Shown: positions 52,905 through 63,086, numbered from the stretch's first letter. The stretch: DNA of 64,000 bases from Chryseobacterium paludis (GCF_025403485.1 NZ_CP099966.1:1240001-1304000), one strand, 5' to 3'. Translations and numbers: made by a program. The notes: generated from the sequence alone by a model not told the origin.

Positions 52905-53684
52905 ATGAAAATAGCAACTTACAACGTCAATGGAGTTAATGGACGATTACCTGTTTTACTTCAATGGTTAAAGGAAGCCCAACCGGATATTGTCTGCCTC
53001 CAGGAGCTGAAAGCTCCCCAGGAACGTTTCCCAATCAATGAGATCAATGCCGCGGGATATGAAGCGATCTGGAATGGGCAGAAAAGCTGGAATGGAGTAG
53101 CGATACTTTCAAAAGGCTATGAGATTACAGAAGTTCAAAGATCCCTACCCGGAGATCCTGAGGATATACAGAGCCGTTATCTTGAGGCAATTATTGATCA
53201 GATGGTTATCTGCTGTTTGTATCTTCCTAATGGCAATCCATATCCGGGACCCAAATTTGATTATAAGCTATCATGGATCAAACGTTTGAAAAAACGAACA
53301 GATGAATTAATAAAAATGGAACTTCCTGCGATTATTATTGGTGATTTTAATATCATTCCGACTCCATTTGATGTCCATAAACCTGAACGTTGGGAAAATG
53401 ATGCCCTGTTTAGGAGTGAAGTAAGGAAAGCATATGAGGAGCTGCAAAAGAAAGGCTGGCTTGATTCTATAAGAACTTTATTTCCTGAAGAAAAGATCTA
53501 TACATTTTGGGATTATCTCTATAAAGCTTATGATCGAGATGCTGGAATTAGATTAGATCATATTCTACTGAGTCCTTACTTAGCGTCAGGATTAAAATCC
53601 GGGGGCGTTGATAAGCATGTCCGGGGCTGGGAAAAGACTAGTGATCACGCTCCAGTTTGGATAGAATTGGAGAAAGATCAATAA
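52905..53684 (+). CDS. xth: Exodeoxyribonuclease III
   Basis: A 259-residue AP endonuclease/exonuclease of the base-excision repair path. Motifs are MKIATYNVNGVNGR at the start, E34 in LQELK, DFNIIPTPFD (Asp/Asn), and TSDHAPVW near the C-terminus with the catalytic His. Start is ATG 52905; the upstream in-frame TTG at 52869 adds no family sequence. It closes with a strong terminator. With mug, the methyladenine glycosylase, alkB and the dinB cassette, it is one of several repair genes in the window. Confidence 0.94.
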   Translation: MKIATYNVNGVNGRLPVLLQWLKEAQPDIVCLQELKAPQERFPINEINAAGYEAIWNGQKSWNGVAILSKGYEITEVQRSLPGDPEDIQSRYLEAIIDQMVICCLYLPNGNPYPGPKFDYKLSWIKRLKKRTDELIKMELPAIIIGDFNIIPTPFDVHKPERWENDALFRSEVRKAYEELQKKGWLDSIRTLFPEEKIYTFWDYLYKAYDRDAGIRLDHILLSPYLASGLKSGGVDKHVRGWEKTSDHAPVWIELEKDQ

Positions 53685-53700
53685 AGTAATTTATTTATAG

Positions 53701-53742
53701 GAAGCGTCTGCAAATTTAATGCAGACGCTTCTTTTATTTTTC
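53701..53742 (+). terminator. Strong terminator between xth and the AsmA-like gene
   Basis: GAAGCGTCTGCA (53701-53712) and TGCAGACGCTTC (53720-53731) form a perfect 12-bp stem with a T-rich tail. The tail overlaps the end of the convergent AsmA-like gene. Confidence 0.87.
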
Positions 53743-56625
53743 TTTAAGATCTTTTTTAATTTGTTTTTCTGAATTTTCAGCTTTCTTTTCCTGAGCTTCT
53801 TTTTCTTTACGCTGTTGTACGCGGGATTTTTTCTCGGCACGTCTTTCCTGACGAATCACTTTGTTGGATTTTGTATTGTACAAAGCATCTACAATTCCCT
53901 GTCCTGTTTTACTGAATATTTTTATTTTTGGGTGATCATGGGTTCCTGTTACAACAACCGGAAAACCGATCCATCCACCAGGCGGAAGACCAACCCTTAC
54001 CCGTAGATCCAGCAATCCATTGAAACTGGTAGTCCCACTAACGGAAGGTCTCAGAACAGAGACTTTAAAAGTGAACTTATCAACATGGATCAGGTTATTT
54101 TTAATAGCAGTTTGAATATTCACCCCTTTCATATCGGGATTATTAAAAGCATTAGCTCCAACTTTATCGCCGATTACTGAAAACATTTTAAGGTTTTTCA
54201 CCTCTACATTGCGAAGATTTACAATACCTCCACCTTCCAATGAAGGATAAATCGGGGTCATATTTTTGTCAAAATCGCCTTTCAGCTTATAATCAATTGA
54301 TACGATTCCTTTTACATTTTTGGCAGCAGTGGCCATCTCCCTAACCATATCAATTTCTTTGTATGCTCTCTGAACATCAAAATCCCGAACCTTAAGCGCT
54401 ACATCGTAATTGGCCGTTAATGGAGATTCATCCTGATAACGGGCATCAACATTCATCCGGCTTCCTATGATGTTAAATGAGGTGTTTTTAAGATAAACCT
54501 GTCCTGTATTTACAGAAGCCAGCCCCTGAAGCTGATTAAGGACTAAACCTTTAAATTCAACCTTTTTCGCATGAGCTTCTAAAGAGACATCGAGATTTTT
54601 TGGAATAATTACAACACCACTGCTTTTAGGATTTTCTACTTTTGCATATTCTACTTCAATAGATTTATCGGTATTATCTCCATTTTTTAAAGCCATAAAT
54701 TCATCAATTAAAATATAATTGGAATTCAGGTCAAATTTTCCATGTAGGGTTCCTTTTCTTTCAATAAAATAATTAATTGTATTCAACAGGTAGCCATTTA
54801 ATGCAAAATCAGATTTACCATAGGTGGCATTAAATTTTCTGAACCACATTTTTTCATTTTCAAACTGAAAGTTCCCTTCTTTGATATAGAATGATTTCGG
54901 CAAATATTCTGTAGTCGCTTTTATATTTTTCAATATTAAAGTTCCTCTGTTATCTAATTTGCTGTACTGACCTGTTGTTGCATAACTCTGTCTCCCATTA
55001 AGAGAAAGATCAGCCATAATGAGCCCACTTACATCAAACCCTTTTTTAGCAAATACTTTATAGATCCTACCCACATTTAAGACTCCTTTTGCTTGTACTT
55101 TATACAGCAGATCTTCAAAATCCTGCAGATCAGCAGTTACAAAAACAGGATTTCCTTCAAAATCAAAACTAAAAGGATTCAGTTTTACTCCCAGACTTTT
55201 AAAAGTACCATCTGTATTGTTGATATTAGCAATAAGATTGATATTCTGAATAGGGTTGGGGTAGTAGTTTGTTTTCAACCATCCATTTTTCAGATGAAGA
55301 TATCCATTGGTTTTAGGAAATAATTTTTTATCAAGGCTGAAAATTCCGTTGGATTTGATATTGGTATCCATAAGCCCGCGCATATCGATGTTTTTCAATC
55401 CCAGTGCCTGATCCAGTGTCTGAAGATCGACAGCACCTTTTATATCTGCATTTACCTGCATCTCATTTAGGCCTTTTGTTCGTACAACAGCCCGGAAATT
55501 GTTATTCCTGCCGAGATCAAAACTTAGATTTCTAAGATTTAAATTCAGCTGTTCTGTATCTAATGATGGCAGGTCTACATTGAGATCCATATTAAGGTTA
55601 TTCATAGGAACCGGAGCTTTTCCATTAGAAACAAAACCATCTTTTACCAGAAGGCGTGCTTTTAGTCTGGGTTTTAATTTTTTAGGCTCGCTAAATCTTC
55701 CTTTCAGACTAAAAAACAAATCACTGTTCCCCTCTATCTTGGTATCTTTTGCCCAATCCAGATATTGCGGTGGCAACACAGAGATCATATCACGGATCGT
55801 TGTTTTCTCAGAAGATGCATTAATATCAAGGTTATATCCATCTTTTAAAATACTTAGAGAACCTGTAAATTCTAAAGGGAGATCATTGATCTTTAATTCG
55901 TTTTTCCTTAATACAAAAGTCAGTGCATTCGTATTGATCCTCGTTATCAGATCAGCACGCAGACTCTTTTGTTTAGCATAATATATTCTGTTAAGGGCAA
56001 AATCAACTTTATTAATTTCAAGGTCAGTTTTCAGGTCAAAAATATCTTTGCTAAATCCTCCTTTACCAGTATAGTTCAATCCTTTAGCATCTACCAAGAC
56101 TCTTGCAGAATGATCATTATATTTTATATTCCAGTTTCTGAATTTGATGAGATCCAATTTTATAGAAGCACCTTCTTCTGTAGTATCTTTAGGCTTTCCG
56201 GAAGGTTTAGAAACATAAACATTGTAATTAGCCTCTCCTTTACTATTGACAAAAACATTTGCGTACGCATCTGTTACATAAATCTCATCGATCTTAATTT
56301 CACGATCAAAGATCAGGTTCTTCAAATTGATTCCTACTGCAACTTCTTTTGCGGCGAGTAGGGTATCCTGTTGAAAAGGTTTGGAACCTTGTAATAAAAA
56401 CTGATCTACAGAAACGGTAAGCGATGGAAAGTGTCTGAAAAATGTCAGATGCGTTCTTTTATAATCAAGTTTCCCTGCGAGATGTTTATTTGCAAATAAT
56501 TTTACCTGCTGAGATATTGTCCCGGGAAACAATATAGGAATAATGAACATCAGGAATAGAATGGACACCACTGAAATCCCAGTCCATTTTAAGATCTTCA
56601 AAATTATTTTTTTAAATTTTTCCAT
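53734..56625 (-). CDS. AsmA-like membrane-biogenesis protein
   Basis: A 963-residue protein with one N-terminal membrane helix (about 13-32) and a very long series of beta strands, as in AsmA-like/bridge-type lipid transfer proteins. N-terminal features include FFRHFPSLTVSVDQFLLQGSKPF and AKEVAVGINLKNLIFDREIKIDEIYV, C-terminal ones VRVGLPPGGWIGFPVVVTGTHDHPKIKIF. It ends in a Lys/Glu/Arg-rich tail (about 915-963). It probably lies in the periplasm, anchored in the inner membrane, and helps move phospholipid or assemble outer-membrane proteins. Only one gene, with no operon partner. Confidence 0.9.
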   Translation of the reverse strand: MEKFKKIILKILKWTGISVVSILFLMFIIPILFPGTISQQVKLFANKHLAGKLDYKRTHLTFFRHFPSLTVSVDQFLLQGSKPFQQDTLLAAKEVAVGINLKNLIFDREIKIDEIYVTDAYANVFVNSKGEANYNVYVSKPSGKPKDTTEEGASIKLDLIKFRNWNIKYNDHSARVLVDAKGLNYTGKGGFSKDIFDLKTDLEINKVDFALNRIYYAKQKSLRADLITRINTNALTFVLRKNELKINDLPLEFTGSLSILKDGYNLDINASSEKTTIRDMISVLPPQYLDWAKDTKIEGNSDLFFSLKGRFSEPKKLKPRLKARLLVKDGFVSNGKAPVPMNNLNMDLNVDLPSLDTEQLNLNLRNLSFDLGRNNNFRAVVRTKGLNEMQVNADIKGAVDLQTLDQALGLKNIDMRGLMDTNIKSNGIFSLDKKLFPKTNGYLHLKNGWLKTNYYPNPIQNINLIANINNTDGTFKSLGVKLNPFSFDFEGNPVFVTADLQDFEDLLYKVQAKGVLNVGRIYKVFAKKGFDVSGLIMADLSLNGRQSYATTGQYSKLDNRGTLILKNIKATTEYLPKSFYIKEGNFQFENEKMWFRKFNATYGKSDFALNGYLLNTINYFIERKGTLHGKFDLNSNYILIDEFMALKNGDNTDKSIEVEYAKVENPKSSGVVIIPKNLDVSLEAHAKKVEFKGLVLNQLQGLASVNTGQVYLKNTSFNIIGSRMNVDARYQDESPLTANYDVALKVRDFDVQRAYKEIDMVREMATAAKNVKGIVSIDYKLKGDFDKNMTPIYPSLEGGGIVNLRNVEVKNLKMFSVIGDKVGANAFNNPDMKGVNIQTAIKNNLIHVDKFTFKVSVLRPSVSGTTSFNGLLDLRVRVGLPPGGWIGFPVVVTGTHDHPKIKIFSKTGQGIVDALYNTKSNKVIRQERRAEKKSRVQQRKEKEAQEKKAENSEKQIKKDLKEK

Positions 56626-56898
56626 AAATAGATAATTTTGATTTGAACAATATTTATTACCTACTAAAGCGGCAATTAGTTAACAGTCATCTAAAATTAA
56701 GCCATTTATCATAATATTTTTTGTCAATTTAAAATAATAGATCATACAAACTATTAAATTATAATCCTAAAAACGCAGTCTTTTAATTGATAATAAGTAT
56801 AAAATCAAACCTTCCAAACTAATTAACATTGTCCATTAAATTTAATAAGAATAGCCTATATTAGTAGAGATAGTTTTCATTTGCCAATACGATGAGTC

Positions 56899-57804
56899 AT
56901 GGGAAAATCAATAGAATCGCTTGAAGAATTTTACAGACATAAACTCACGAATGTTTCGGAGGGTTTAAGAAAAGACAATGATCAGTTTAATATTTTCAGT
57001 ATTGAAGAAAATAGCATTAACGGTATATCATCACCTGCCTATATACGCCGGAATTTTTATAAGATCATGCTATTTAAAGGTAAAAATATATTCCATTACG
57101 GAGATAAAAGTATTCCCATTGAAGGGGATACCTTGTTGTTTTTCGATCCTAAAACACCTTATACTTATGATTCTGTTGAGCCAGGAAGTAAAGGATGGTT
57201 TTGCGTATTTAAGCAGGAATTTTTCCATACCAGCCTTCGCATCAATCTAAGTGATCTCCCTTTATTTTCAATAATAGATCATCCGGTATTTAAACTTAAG
57301 CCTGGGGAAGCAAAAGAGATACAGTCAATTTTTGAAAAAATTATTAAAACAATTGATAAAGATTATATTTATAAATATGAATTAATTAAAAGCTACGTCA
57401 GTGAACTGATCTATTTAGCCATGCAGCTGCATCCAAGTGAAGAGGTTTTCCATCATCCTGATGCAAGTTCTCGTATCACCGCTGTATTTAATGAATTACT
57501 GGAAAGGCAGTTTCCGATAGAATCAAAAACACAACGGTTTGAATTGAGATCTCCAAAGGTTATAGCAGATCAACTTTCCATTCATGTCAATTCCCTCAAC
57601 AGGGCCGTTAAAAATGCAACAGGCCTTACAACGACTGAGCATATTTTTGAAAAACTTACTGCAGAAGCAAAAGCTCTTTTAAAACATACGAATTGGAATA
57701 TTGCAGAGATCAGTTACGTTCTAGGATTCGAAGATCAGGCTCATTTTAATAAATTCTTTAAAAAACAAACCAATATCAGCCCATCAATTTTCCGCCAGGT
57801 TTGA
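56899..57804 (+). CDS. AraC family transcriptional regulator
   Basis: A 301-residue regulator with N-terminal sensor (KIMLFKGKNIFHYGDKSIPIEGDTLLFFDPKTPYTYDS, FCVFKQEFFHTSLRINL) and a C-terminal AraC domain (VIADQLSIHVNSLNRAVKNATG and IAEISYVLGFEDQAHFNKFFKKQTN). It is of the same sensor type as the regulator at 11586. The next gene, an SDR oxidoreductase, starts 75 bp downstream on the same strand, so this is again an AraC-oxidoreductase pair. The 272-bp gap upstream holds no gene that I can support. Confidence 0.9.
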   Translation: MGKSIESLEEFYRHKLTNVSEGLRKDNDQFNIFSIEENSINGISSPAYIRRNFYKIMLFKGKNIFHYGDKSIPIEGDTLLFFDPKTPYTYDSVEPGSKGWFCVFKQEFFHTSLRINLSDLPLFSIIDHPVFKLKPGEAKEIQSIFEKIIKTIDKDYIYKYELIKSYVSELIYLAMQLHPSEEVFHHPDASSRITAVFNELLERQFPIESKTQRFELRSPKVIADQLSIHVNSLNRAVKNATGLTTTEHIFEKLTAEAKALLKHTNWNIAEISYVLGFEDQAHFNKFFKKQTNISPSIFRQV

Positions 57805-57879
57805 ATCTGACAAAAAATGGTTTTTATACAACAAAATAAGAGCCTATTTCTACATCTACCTTTGTATAAAAATAAAACA

Positions 57880-58716
57880 ATGAGTAATACAAAGGTTTGG
57901 TATATAACGGGAGCATCTAAGGGAATGGGATTTTCATTAGCTAAGCAATTATTAATAAAAGGACATCGGGTAGCGGTAACTTCAAGGTCTGTTAATGCTT
58001 TTGAGCAATTTTCAGAATATGGAGACAGATTTCTTCCACTAGAGGTTGATCTTAAAAATGAAAGCTCTATAGCAGAGTCATTAAAAAAAAGTTATGATAC
58101 GTTTGGGCGATTAGATGTTGTTGTAAATAATGCCGGCTATGGACTCGGTGGGGCACTTGAAGAGCTTACAGGAGATGAAATAAAAGATAATTTCGAAGTT
58201 AATTTCTTTGCAGTTGTTAAGGTCATTCAACAGGCTTTACCATATTTGAGAAAACAAAAATCCGGACATATTATTAATATTTCATCAATTGCCGGTTTTG
58301 CTCCAGGATTAGGATGGTCGATGTATTGTGCCGCAAAATTTGCAGTTAGTGGTCTTTCTGAAGCATTAGCAAATGATCTTAAACCTCTTGGAATACATGT
58401 TACCAATGTTCTACCGGGTTGGTTCCGAACAAATTTTGCCAATGAAGATTCAATAGCCTACAATAAAAATCAGATAGAGGATTATAATTACCTTCGTGAG
58501 TATCATCATAAAATGAACAATATGAGTGGAACTCAACTGGGAGATCCTGATAAGATAGCAGATGTATTCTTAGAATTAACCAACAGTACTTTGCCTGCAG
58601 TGAATTTATTTCTAGGAAGCGATTCTTTTATGAGAGCCAAAAGTAAGATAGAACAGCTCAATTCAGAAATGGATCGTTGGAAAGACAGCTCATTTTCTAC
58701 AGATTTTTCTGGATAA
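57880..58716 (+). CDS. SDR family oxidoreductase
   Basis: A 278-residue short-chain dehydrogenase. The cofactor motif TGASKGMG is at 10-17, NNAG at 83-86, and the catalytic residues are S135/S136 (INISSIAG), Y149 and K153 (YCAAK). It has the classical SDR length. The substrate is unknown. The start is ATG 57880; a TACCTTTG box (57857-57864) lies 15 nt before it, so it may have its own promoter. The longer frame from 57817 is not supported. Confidence 0.92.
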   Translation: MSNTKVWYITGASKGMGFSLAKQLLIKGHRVAVTSRSVNAFEQFSEYGDRFLPLEVDLKNESSIAESLKKSYDTFGRLDVVVNNAGYGLGGALEELTGDEIKDNFEVNFFAVVKVIQQALPYLRKQKSGHIINISSIAGFAPGLGWSMYCAAKFAVSGLSEALANDLKPLGIHVTNVLPGWFRTNFANEDSIAYNKNQIEDYNYLREYHHKMNNMSGTQLGDPDKIADVFLELTNSTLPAVNLFLGSDSFMRAKSKIEQLNSEMDRWKDSSFSTDFSG

Positions 58717-58727
58717 GAAAATAATCC

Positions 58728-58759
58728 ATATCCTCTATATAGCTTATAGAGGATATTTT
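58728..58759 (+). terminator. Terminator after the SDR gene
   Basis: ATATCCTCTATA (58728-58739) and TATAGAGGATAT (58745-58756) form a 12-bp stem followed by TTTAT. Confidence 0.75.
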
Positions 58760-58856
58760 ATGCAAAACGAATGGGAAATAAATTAAAATTTCTAAATTGC
58801 TCATTATAATACAATGAAGATCATCTGTATAAAACAGTTTACTATCTACTTCTAAA

Positions 58857-59357
58857 ATGCTAACAGATATTATCACCAACAACCTCACCGTTATTTTTTG
58901 TGGAATCAATCCCGGTTTAAAATCCGCAGACGATGGACATCATTTTTCCGGAAGAAGCAATCGCTTCTGGAAAGTTCTTCATAAATCTGGTTTTACACCC
59001 TATCAGATCGAAGCTATACATGATACCAGTATTATAGATTTTGGATATGGACTGACGACCGCAGTTGCAAGGGCAACTTCCCGCGCAGATGAACTTTCAA
59101 AAGAAGAATTCGACCAATCCCTTGAAACTTTTAAAACAAAAATAAACAAGTTTCAACCAAAATATATTGCTTTTCTGGGTAAAGCAGCCTATAAAGCTTT
59201 CTCAGGAAAAAAGGAAATTATGTGGGGACAACAACCTGAATGCCTCTGTGGTGCACAAGTCTGGATACTCCCTAATCCCAGCGGCTTGAACAGAGGGTTT
59301 AGTCTTGATGACCTTGTTCGGTCCTACGGTGAATTCTATCAGGTAATTTCACATTAA
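58857..59357 (+). CDS. mug: G/U mismatch-specific DNA glycosylase
   Basis: A 166-residue uracil-DNA-glycosylase-fold enzyme that removes U or T (and ethenocytosine) opposite G. Motif A is FCGINPGLKSADDGHHFSG (about 14-32), with the Asn of GINPG in place of the usual Asp, and motif B is NPSGLNRGFS (about 141-150). Length fits Mug. It converges with a second glycosylase gene 10 bp away. Confidence 0.93.
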   Translation: MLTDIITNNLTVIFCGINPGLKSADDGHHFSGRSNRFWKVLHKSGFTPYQIEAIHDTSIIDFGYGLTTAVARATSRADELSKEEFDQSLETFKTKINKFQPKYIAFLGKAAYKAFSGKKEIMWGQQPECLCGAQVWILPNPSGLNRGFSLDDLVRSYGEFYQVISH

Positions 59358-59367
59358 ATTCTCCTGA

Positions 59368-59973
59368 TTATCCCTTATTGGGTTTACTTACATATGGATT
59401 GCCTTTAACAAAAAAGCGCCAGGGCAGAAGTGCATCTTCCTGAGCATAAGCAACTCCAATACGTGGTCCTTCTATAATTTGATCAGATGTATATCGGATC
59501 CCGTGATCTTCAATCCATATCTCCTCTCCGGATAGATCTTTTTTATTAAAGGAACGATCAATTCCCAGAGCTTTAGCCGCAGAACCAGGACCTGATGTAA
59601 TAGCAGCTTTAGTAAAAGGCATATTTCGTCTCAGTTCCATGATGTCTTTTCCTACCAACGGTTCAACAGCTCTTATCAATACAGCATGCGGTTCATCCTT
59701 AACAGAGGTTACAATATTAAAAAGATGATGAATGCCATAGCATAGATAAACATAGGAAATACCTCCTTCGTGATAGAGGATTTCGGTTCTGTTGGTGCGT
59801 CGTCCGCCATATGCATGGGAAGCTTTATCCAGTACTCCAAAATACGCTTCAGTTTCTACAATGATACCTGCCGTTATCTCATCATTGATTTGGGTAAAAA
59901 GTATTTTTCCCAAAAGATCTTTAGCCAGAAAAATAACATCTTGATTTTGATAATAAGAGTATTGTAATTTCAT
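59368..59973 (-). CDS. DNA-3-methyladenine glycosylase (AAG/MPG type)
   Basis: A 201-residue enzyme that removes alkylated purines. The catalytic region is GIIVETEAYFG (E40-T-E42), followed by HAYGGRRTNRTEILYHEGG and YLCYGIHHLFNIV, all diagnostic of the AAG family. The C-terminal GPRIGVAYAQEDALLPWRF is also typical. I place the start at ATG 59973 (KLQYSYYQNQDV), since the 23-residue extension to 60042 looks non-homologous. Together with mug it makes a convergent pair of base-excision genes. Confidence 0.9.
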   Translation of the reverse strand: MKLQYSYYQNQDVIFLAKDLLGKILFTQINDEITAGIIVETEAYFGVLDKASHAYGGRRTNRTEILYHEGGISYVYLCYGIHHLFNIVTSVKDEPHAVLIRAVEPLVGKDIMELRRNMPFTKAAITSGPGSAAKALGIDRSFNKKDLSGEEIWIEDHGIRYTSDQIIEGPRIGVAYAQEDALLPWRFFVKGNPYVSKPNKG

Positions 59974-60247
59974 TTCTATGTCGCATTCAAAATTTTTACC
60001 CTGACCTTTATCTTTCATCTCAATGGTATTGATATCATACAAAAGTACAAATTTAGACTCCCTAAAAGTTATTTAAATCAAATATGACCATATCATTATA
60101 GTTAAATAAATCCTGAGACAGATCAATTAAATAGAGTACTAAGTCTTGTAAACGAATGGATCTTGTGGGTCAGCACCTTTCTTGAATCTGGGACAGATCT
60201 TCGGCCACCGAACAGACTAATTTTGCATTATAAATCAGTCAATATTT

Positions 60248-60853
60248 ATGAACTTCCCAAATAAAATATCATCCTGTTTTCTTCTTATCCCACCAAAGTT
60301 TTTAGTAAAAATAACAGTGTTCTTTTTCATAATAGGTAGTCCAACACTGGCTCAGGCTCAACTTGAACTCTATGCAAAATTTAACCAGGATGGCACCGTA
60401 AATCCTGTTATTAATTACAATGGGAGCAAAAGGATCAGTGATAAAGTTGATCTTATATTTTTCGGTCTGATCAGGGAGCAGTGGAGTCAGGCCCTAGTCG
60501 GACTTTCCTATTCACCCTCCAGCTCAGTTCGTTTTTCGGCAACTGCCGGTATCGAGCATGGCCAAAGTTCACCCAGATATTCGGCCAGTGTGTGGTTAAA
60601 GAAAAACAAAACGACATTTCTGATCCTTGGAGAATTGGGAAATGGTCATGAAAATTATCTATATAAGATCAATATCTCTCATGAGTTCTCAGAGAAATTC
60701 AGTTTGGGAATTATGGATTGGCGGTATCATGGTCTTGGGCCTAATCTAAGATATACCATTCCAAAACTTCAATCAACCATATGGATTATGCCAGCCTACG
60801 ATCATGAACAAAAAGTATTCAGAAGTATTATGGGAATCAGCGTACAGATGTAG
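60248..60853 (+). CDS. Hypothetical secreted protein, 201 aa
   Basis: The protein carries a long N-terminal region with a signal-like helix (FLVKITVFFFIIGSPTLAQA) and then a mature part built from aromatic-rich strands (LELYAKFNQDGTVNPVINY, LVGLSYSPSSSVRFSATAGIEHG, LGIMDWRYHGLGPNLRYTI). This looks like a small outer-membrane beta-barrel. I recognise no family. A start at a later Met is not available before the signal, so the 12-residue leader may be spurious. It converges with the MocR gene at 60891. Confidence 0.65.
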   Translation: MNFPNKISSCFLLIPPKFLVKITVFFFIIGSPTLAQAQLELYAKFNQDGTVNPVINYNGSKRISDKVDLIFFGLIREQWSQALVGLSYSPSSSVRFSATAGIEHGQSSPRYSASVWLKKNKTTFLILGELGNGHENYLYKINISHEFSEKFSLGIMDWRYHGLGPNLRYTIPKLQSTIWIMPAYDHEQKVFRSIMGISVQM

Positions 60854-60890
60854 CCTCAAAAATTTAGATGGTATGGTATTTCTTAGCTCA

Positions 60891-62354
60891 TTATATACTT
60901 TTTCGTAACAGCTCAAGTGAATTCTCAATTTCCTTTTCATTAAGTGATGCAAACCCCAATCTAAGTCCATTGGGAATAAATACTTCATTATTATAAAACG
61001 AACCGTCAGACATTTTCAGTCCATTTTTAGCAGCTGTTTGTGAAAGATCGGACAGGTGTATCGCTTCATCGAATACGGACCAAACCGCAAGTCCACCCTC
61101 AGGGATTTTAAAAGTGATGACATCATTGAAATTAGTTTGCAGGATTTCACAAAATAAATCTCTGCGTTGACGGTAAATTTTTAATGATTTACGAAAATGT
61201 CTTTCCATTTCTCCGTTATCAAATAAAGATGAAAAAGCCTCTTCAAGTAAGGAATCCCCTTGTTTATCTATCAATTGCCTCAATGATGATGCAGCATCTA
61301 CAAAAGCAGGATCAGCAACCATAAATCCAATTCTCAGTGCTGGTGCAAAAGTTTTTGTTATGGATCCGATATAAATAACATTACTGTTGTGATCTATACT
61401 TGCTAAAGGGATATAAGGTTTATTGTTATAATGAAAATCGAAATCATAATCATCTTCAATGATAGCAAAACGATATTCCTTGGCAAGCTTCATCAGTTTC
61501 AGTCTTCTTTCCATGCTCATCGTAACAGTGGTTGGAAAATGATGGTGTGGAATAATATAAACAGCTTTAATTAACGTATGCTTTAGAACCTCTTCCAGAA
61601 AATCGATATCCATTCCGGAATGATCCACAGGAATCCTCAAAAGATTAGCTCCTACATATTTGAATATCTCATCTGCGGAACGGTAATTCGATACTCCAAC
61701 AGCAATATGATCTGAGGGTTTAAGTAAAAGCTGAGTGGACAGATAAATACCCATCTGACTACCCTTTGTAATTAGTAAATTCTCAGGATTAACCGTTAAT
61801 CCCCTTGTATTGGCAAGGTAACTGCTTAAAGCATTACGAAGATGTTCTGAGCCTTTTGGGTATCCATATTTTAAGAAGCTTTTTCCATAAAACTTTTTAG
61901 AAATGCTTCGATATTCCCGCATTAATAGATCAATTGGTGTCAATCGTACATCAGGAAACCCATCATCGATCGTTAAAACGGAATGCTGGAAATTGTCACT
62001 TCCTTTTCTTCCCAGAAAAGGGTTTGTCCAAATAAATGATTCCCCTGGTTTATTGGAAATTTCAGTAGAAGCATTTCCTTTATTCTTGGAAACAACAGGT
62101 AATTTAGAGAATACAAATACCCCTTTACGTTCTATAGACTCAGCCCAACCCTGGCTTATCAGTTCTTCATACGCTAATTTCACTGTATTCCGGTTAAGCC
62201 CAATTAATTCGGAAAGCACACGTGTGCTGGGTAATACATCTGTAGGTTGAAGTGTACCATTAGTAATCAGATTGATAAAGCTGTTACATAGCTGAACATA
62301 AAGTGAGACACTCGAATCTCTGTTAAGTTGTATCAGTGATTTATAGGGTAGCAT
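60891..62354 (-). CDS. MocR/PdxR-type GntR regulator with aminotransferase domain
   Basis: A 487-residue fusion of a GntR winged helix (about 12-85; PSTRVLSELIGLNRNTVKLAYEEL) and an aminotransferase-like domain (about 110-487). The PLP lysine is K334 (IGSITKTFAPALRIGF), with PHHHFPTT (269-276) and EDDYDFDF (300-307), all typical of MocR. It differs from the protein at 374-1786 in these motifs, so the two are distinct paralogues. It lies downstream of the AhpD-like gene on the same strand, which may be its target. Confidence 0.92.
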   Translation of the reverse strand: MLPYKSLIQLNRDSSVSLYVQLCNSFINLITNGTLQPTDVLPSTRVLSELIGLNRNTVKLAYEELISQGWAESIERKGVFVFSKLPVVSKNKGNASTEISNKPGESFIWTNPFLGRKGSDNFQHSVLTIDDGFPDVRLTPIDLLMREYRSISKKFYGKSFLKYGYPKGSEHLRNALSSYLANTRGLTVNPENLLITKGSQMGIYLSTQLLLKPSDHIAVGVSNYRSADEIFKYVGANLLRIPVDHSGMDIDFLEEVLKHTLIKAVYIIPHHHFPTTVTMSMERRLKLMKLAKEYRFAIIEDDYDFDFHYNNKPYIPLASIDHNSNVIYIGSITKTFAPALRIGFMVADPAFVDAASSLRQLIDKQGDSLLEEAFSSLFDNGEMERHFRKSLKIYRQRRDLFCEILQTNFNDVITFKIPEGGLAVWSVFDEAIHLSDLSQTAAKNGLKMSDGSFYNNEVFIPNGLRLGFASLNEKEIENSLELLRKSI

Positions 62355-62415
62355 GCTGGATTGATTTTTAGGATTAATAAAACTTTAAAAAGCTTTAGCA
62401 GATAGAATATCATAT

Positions 62416-62448
62416 AAAAAAACTGCTCCATATTTTTCATAGGAGCAG
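62416..62448 (-). terminator. Terminator of the AhpD-like gene
   Basis: On the minus strand CTGCTCCTATGA-type arms (CTGCTCC / GGAGCAG) form a stem around an A-rich loop, followed by a T-run (complement of 62416-62422). It ends the transcript from 62921 before the MocR gene. Confidence 0.78.
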
Positions 62449-62486
62449 CGATGATCTGTATAAATGATCTGACTAAGATTACGAAC

Positions 62487-62921
62487 TTAAGCCGGAATCA
62501 GCTGTGTTGTAATGCCTATTCTGTTCCATGCATTAATTGTTATTATAGCAAGGATAGCCTGAGCCAGATAACTTTCTCCTAAGGCTTCTAACGCATCTTG
62601 GTAGGTTTCGTCTTTTACATGGTTACCAATCAAAGTCACCTCTTCTGTCAAAGCCAATATAGCACGTTCTTCCTTAGTGAAAAACTGAGTATCACGCCAT
62701 GCATTAAGTGCATAGATACGTTGCTCGGTTTCACCGGCTGTGCGTGCTTCCTTAGTATGCATATCTATACAAAATGCACAACCGTTTATTTGTGAAGCTC
62801 TGATCTTAATTAAATCTTTATGAGTTTTCGTTAATGGAGTGCTTTCAATGAATTTTTCAAGACCTAAGATTGCTCTGTAACCTGCTGGTTCTACTTGGTC
62901 GATTTTAATACGTGTTGCCAT
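62487..62921 (-). CDS. Carboxymuconolactone decarboxylase/AhpD-like protein
   Basis: A 144-residue AhpD-fold protein. The redox motif is C48-A-F-C51 with H55 (INGCAFCIDMHTKEAR), as in alkylhydroperoxidase-type members, so a peroxidase or disulphide-exchange role is likely. Conserved flanking segments are LIKIRASQ and AWRDTQFFTKEERAILALTEEVTLI. I use ATG 62921 (ATRIKIDQVEPAGY); the 14-residue extension to 62963 is not homologous. It lies between a MocR regulator and a flavin oxidoreductase on the same strand. Confidence 0.92.
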   Translation of the reverse strand: MATRIKIDQVEPAGYRAILGLEKFIESTPLTKTHKDLIKIRASQINGCAFCIDMHTKEARTAGETEQRIYALNAWRDTQFFTKEERAILALTEEVTLIGNHVKDETYQDALEALGESYLAQAILAIITINAWNRIGITTQLIPA

Positions 62922-63086
62922 TTTATTATTTAATTTTATAATTATTATTCTAATACCTCTCAAACATAGAAAGTTGCATTAATTTCATAGGTCAAAGGTA
63001 AGGTGTTTTTGGATGGTGTTTATAGACCAGATTTTAAAAAATATACAGCCCAGATGATACAAATGAACGCGAACTTTGTAAATCTG

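Noticed and set aside
55499-56361. Plus-strand frames of 130-160 codons inside the AsmA-like gene
   Set aside because: They are antisense to a continuous 963-residue reading; Phe/Ser/Leu-rich translation is typical of shadows.
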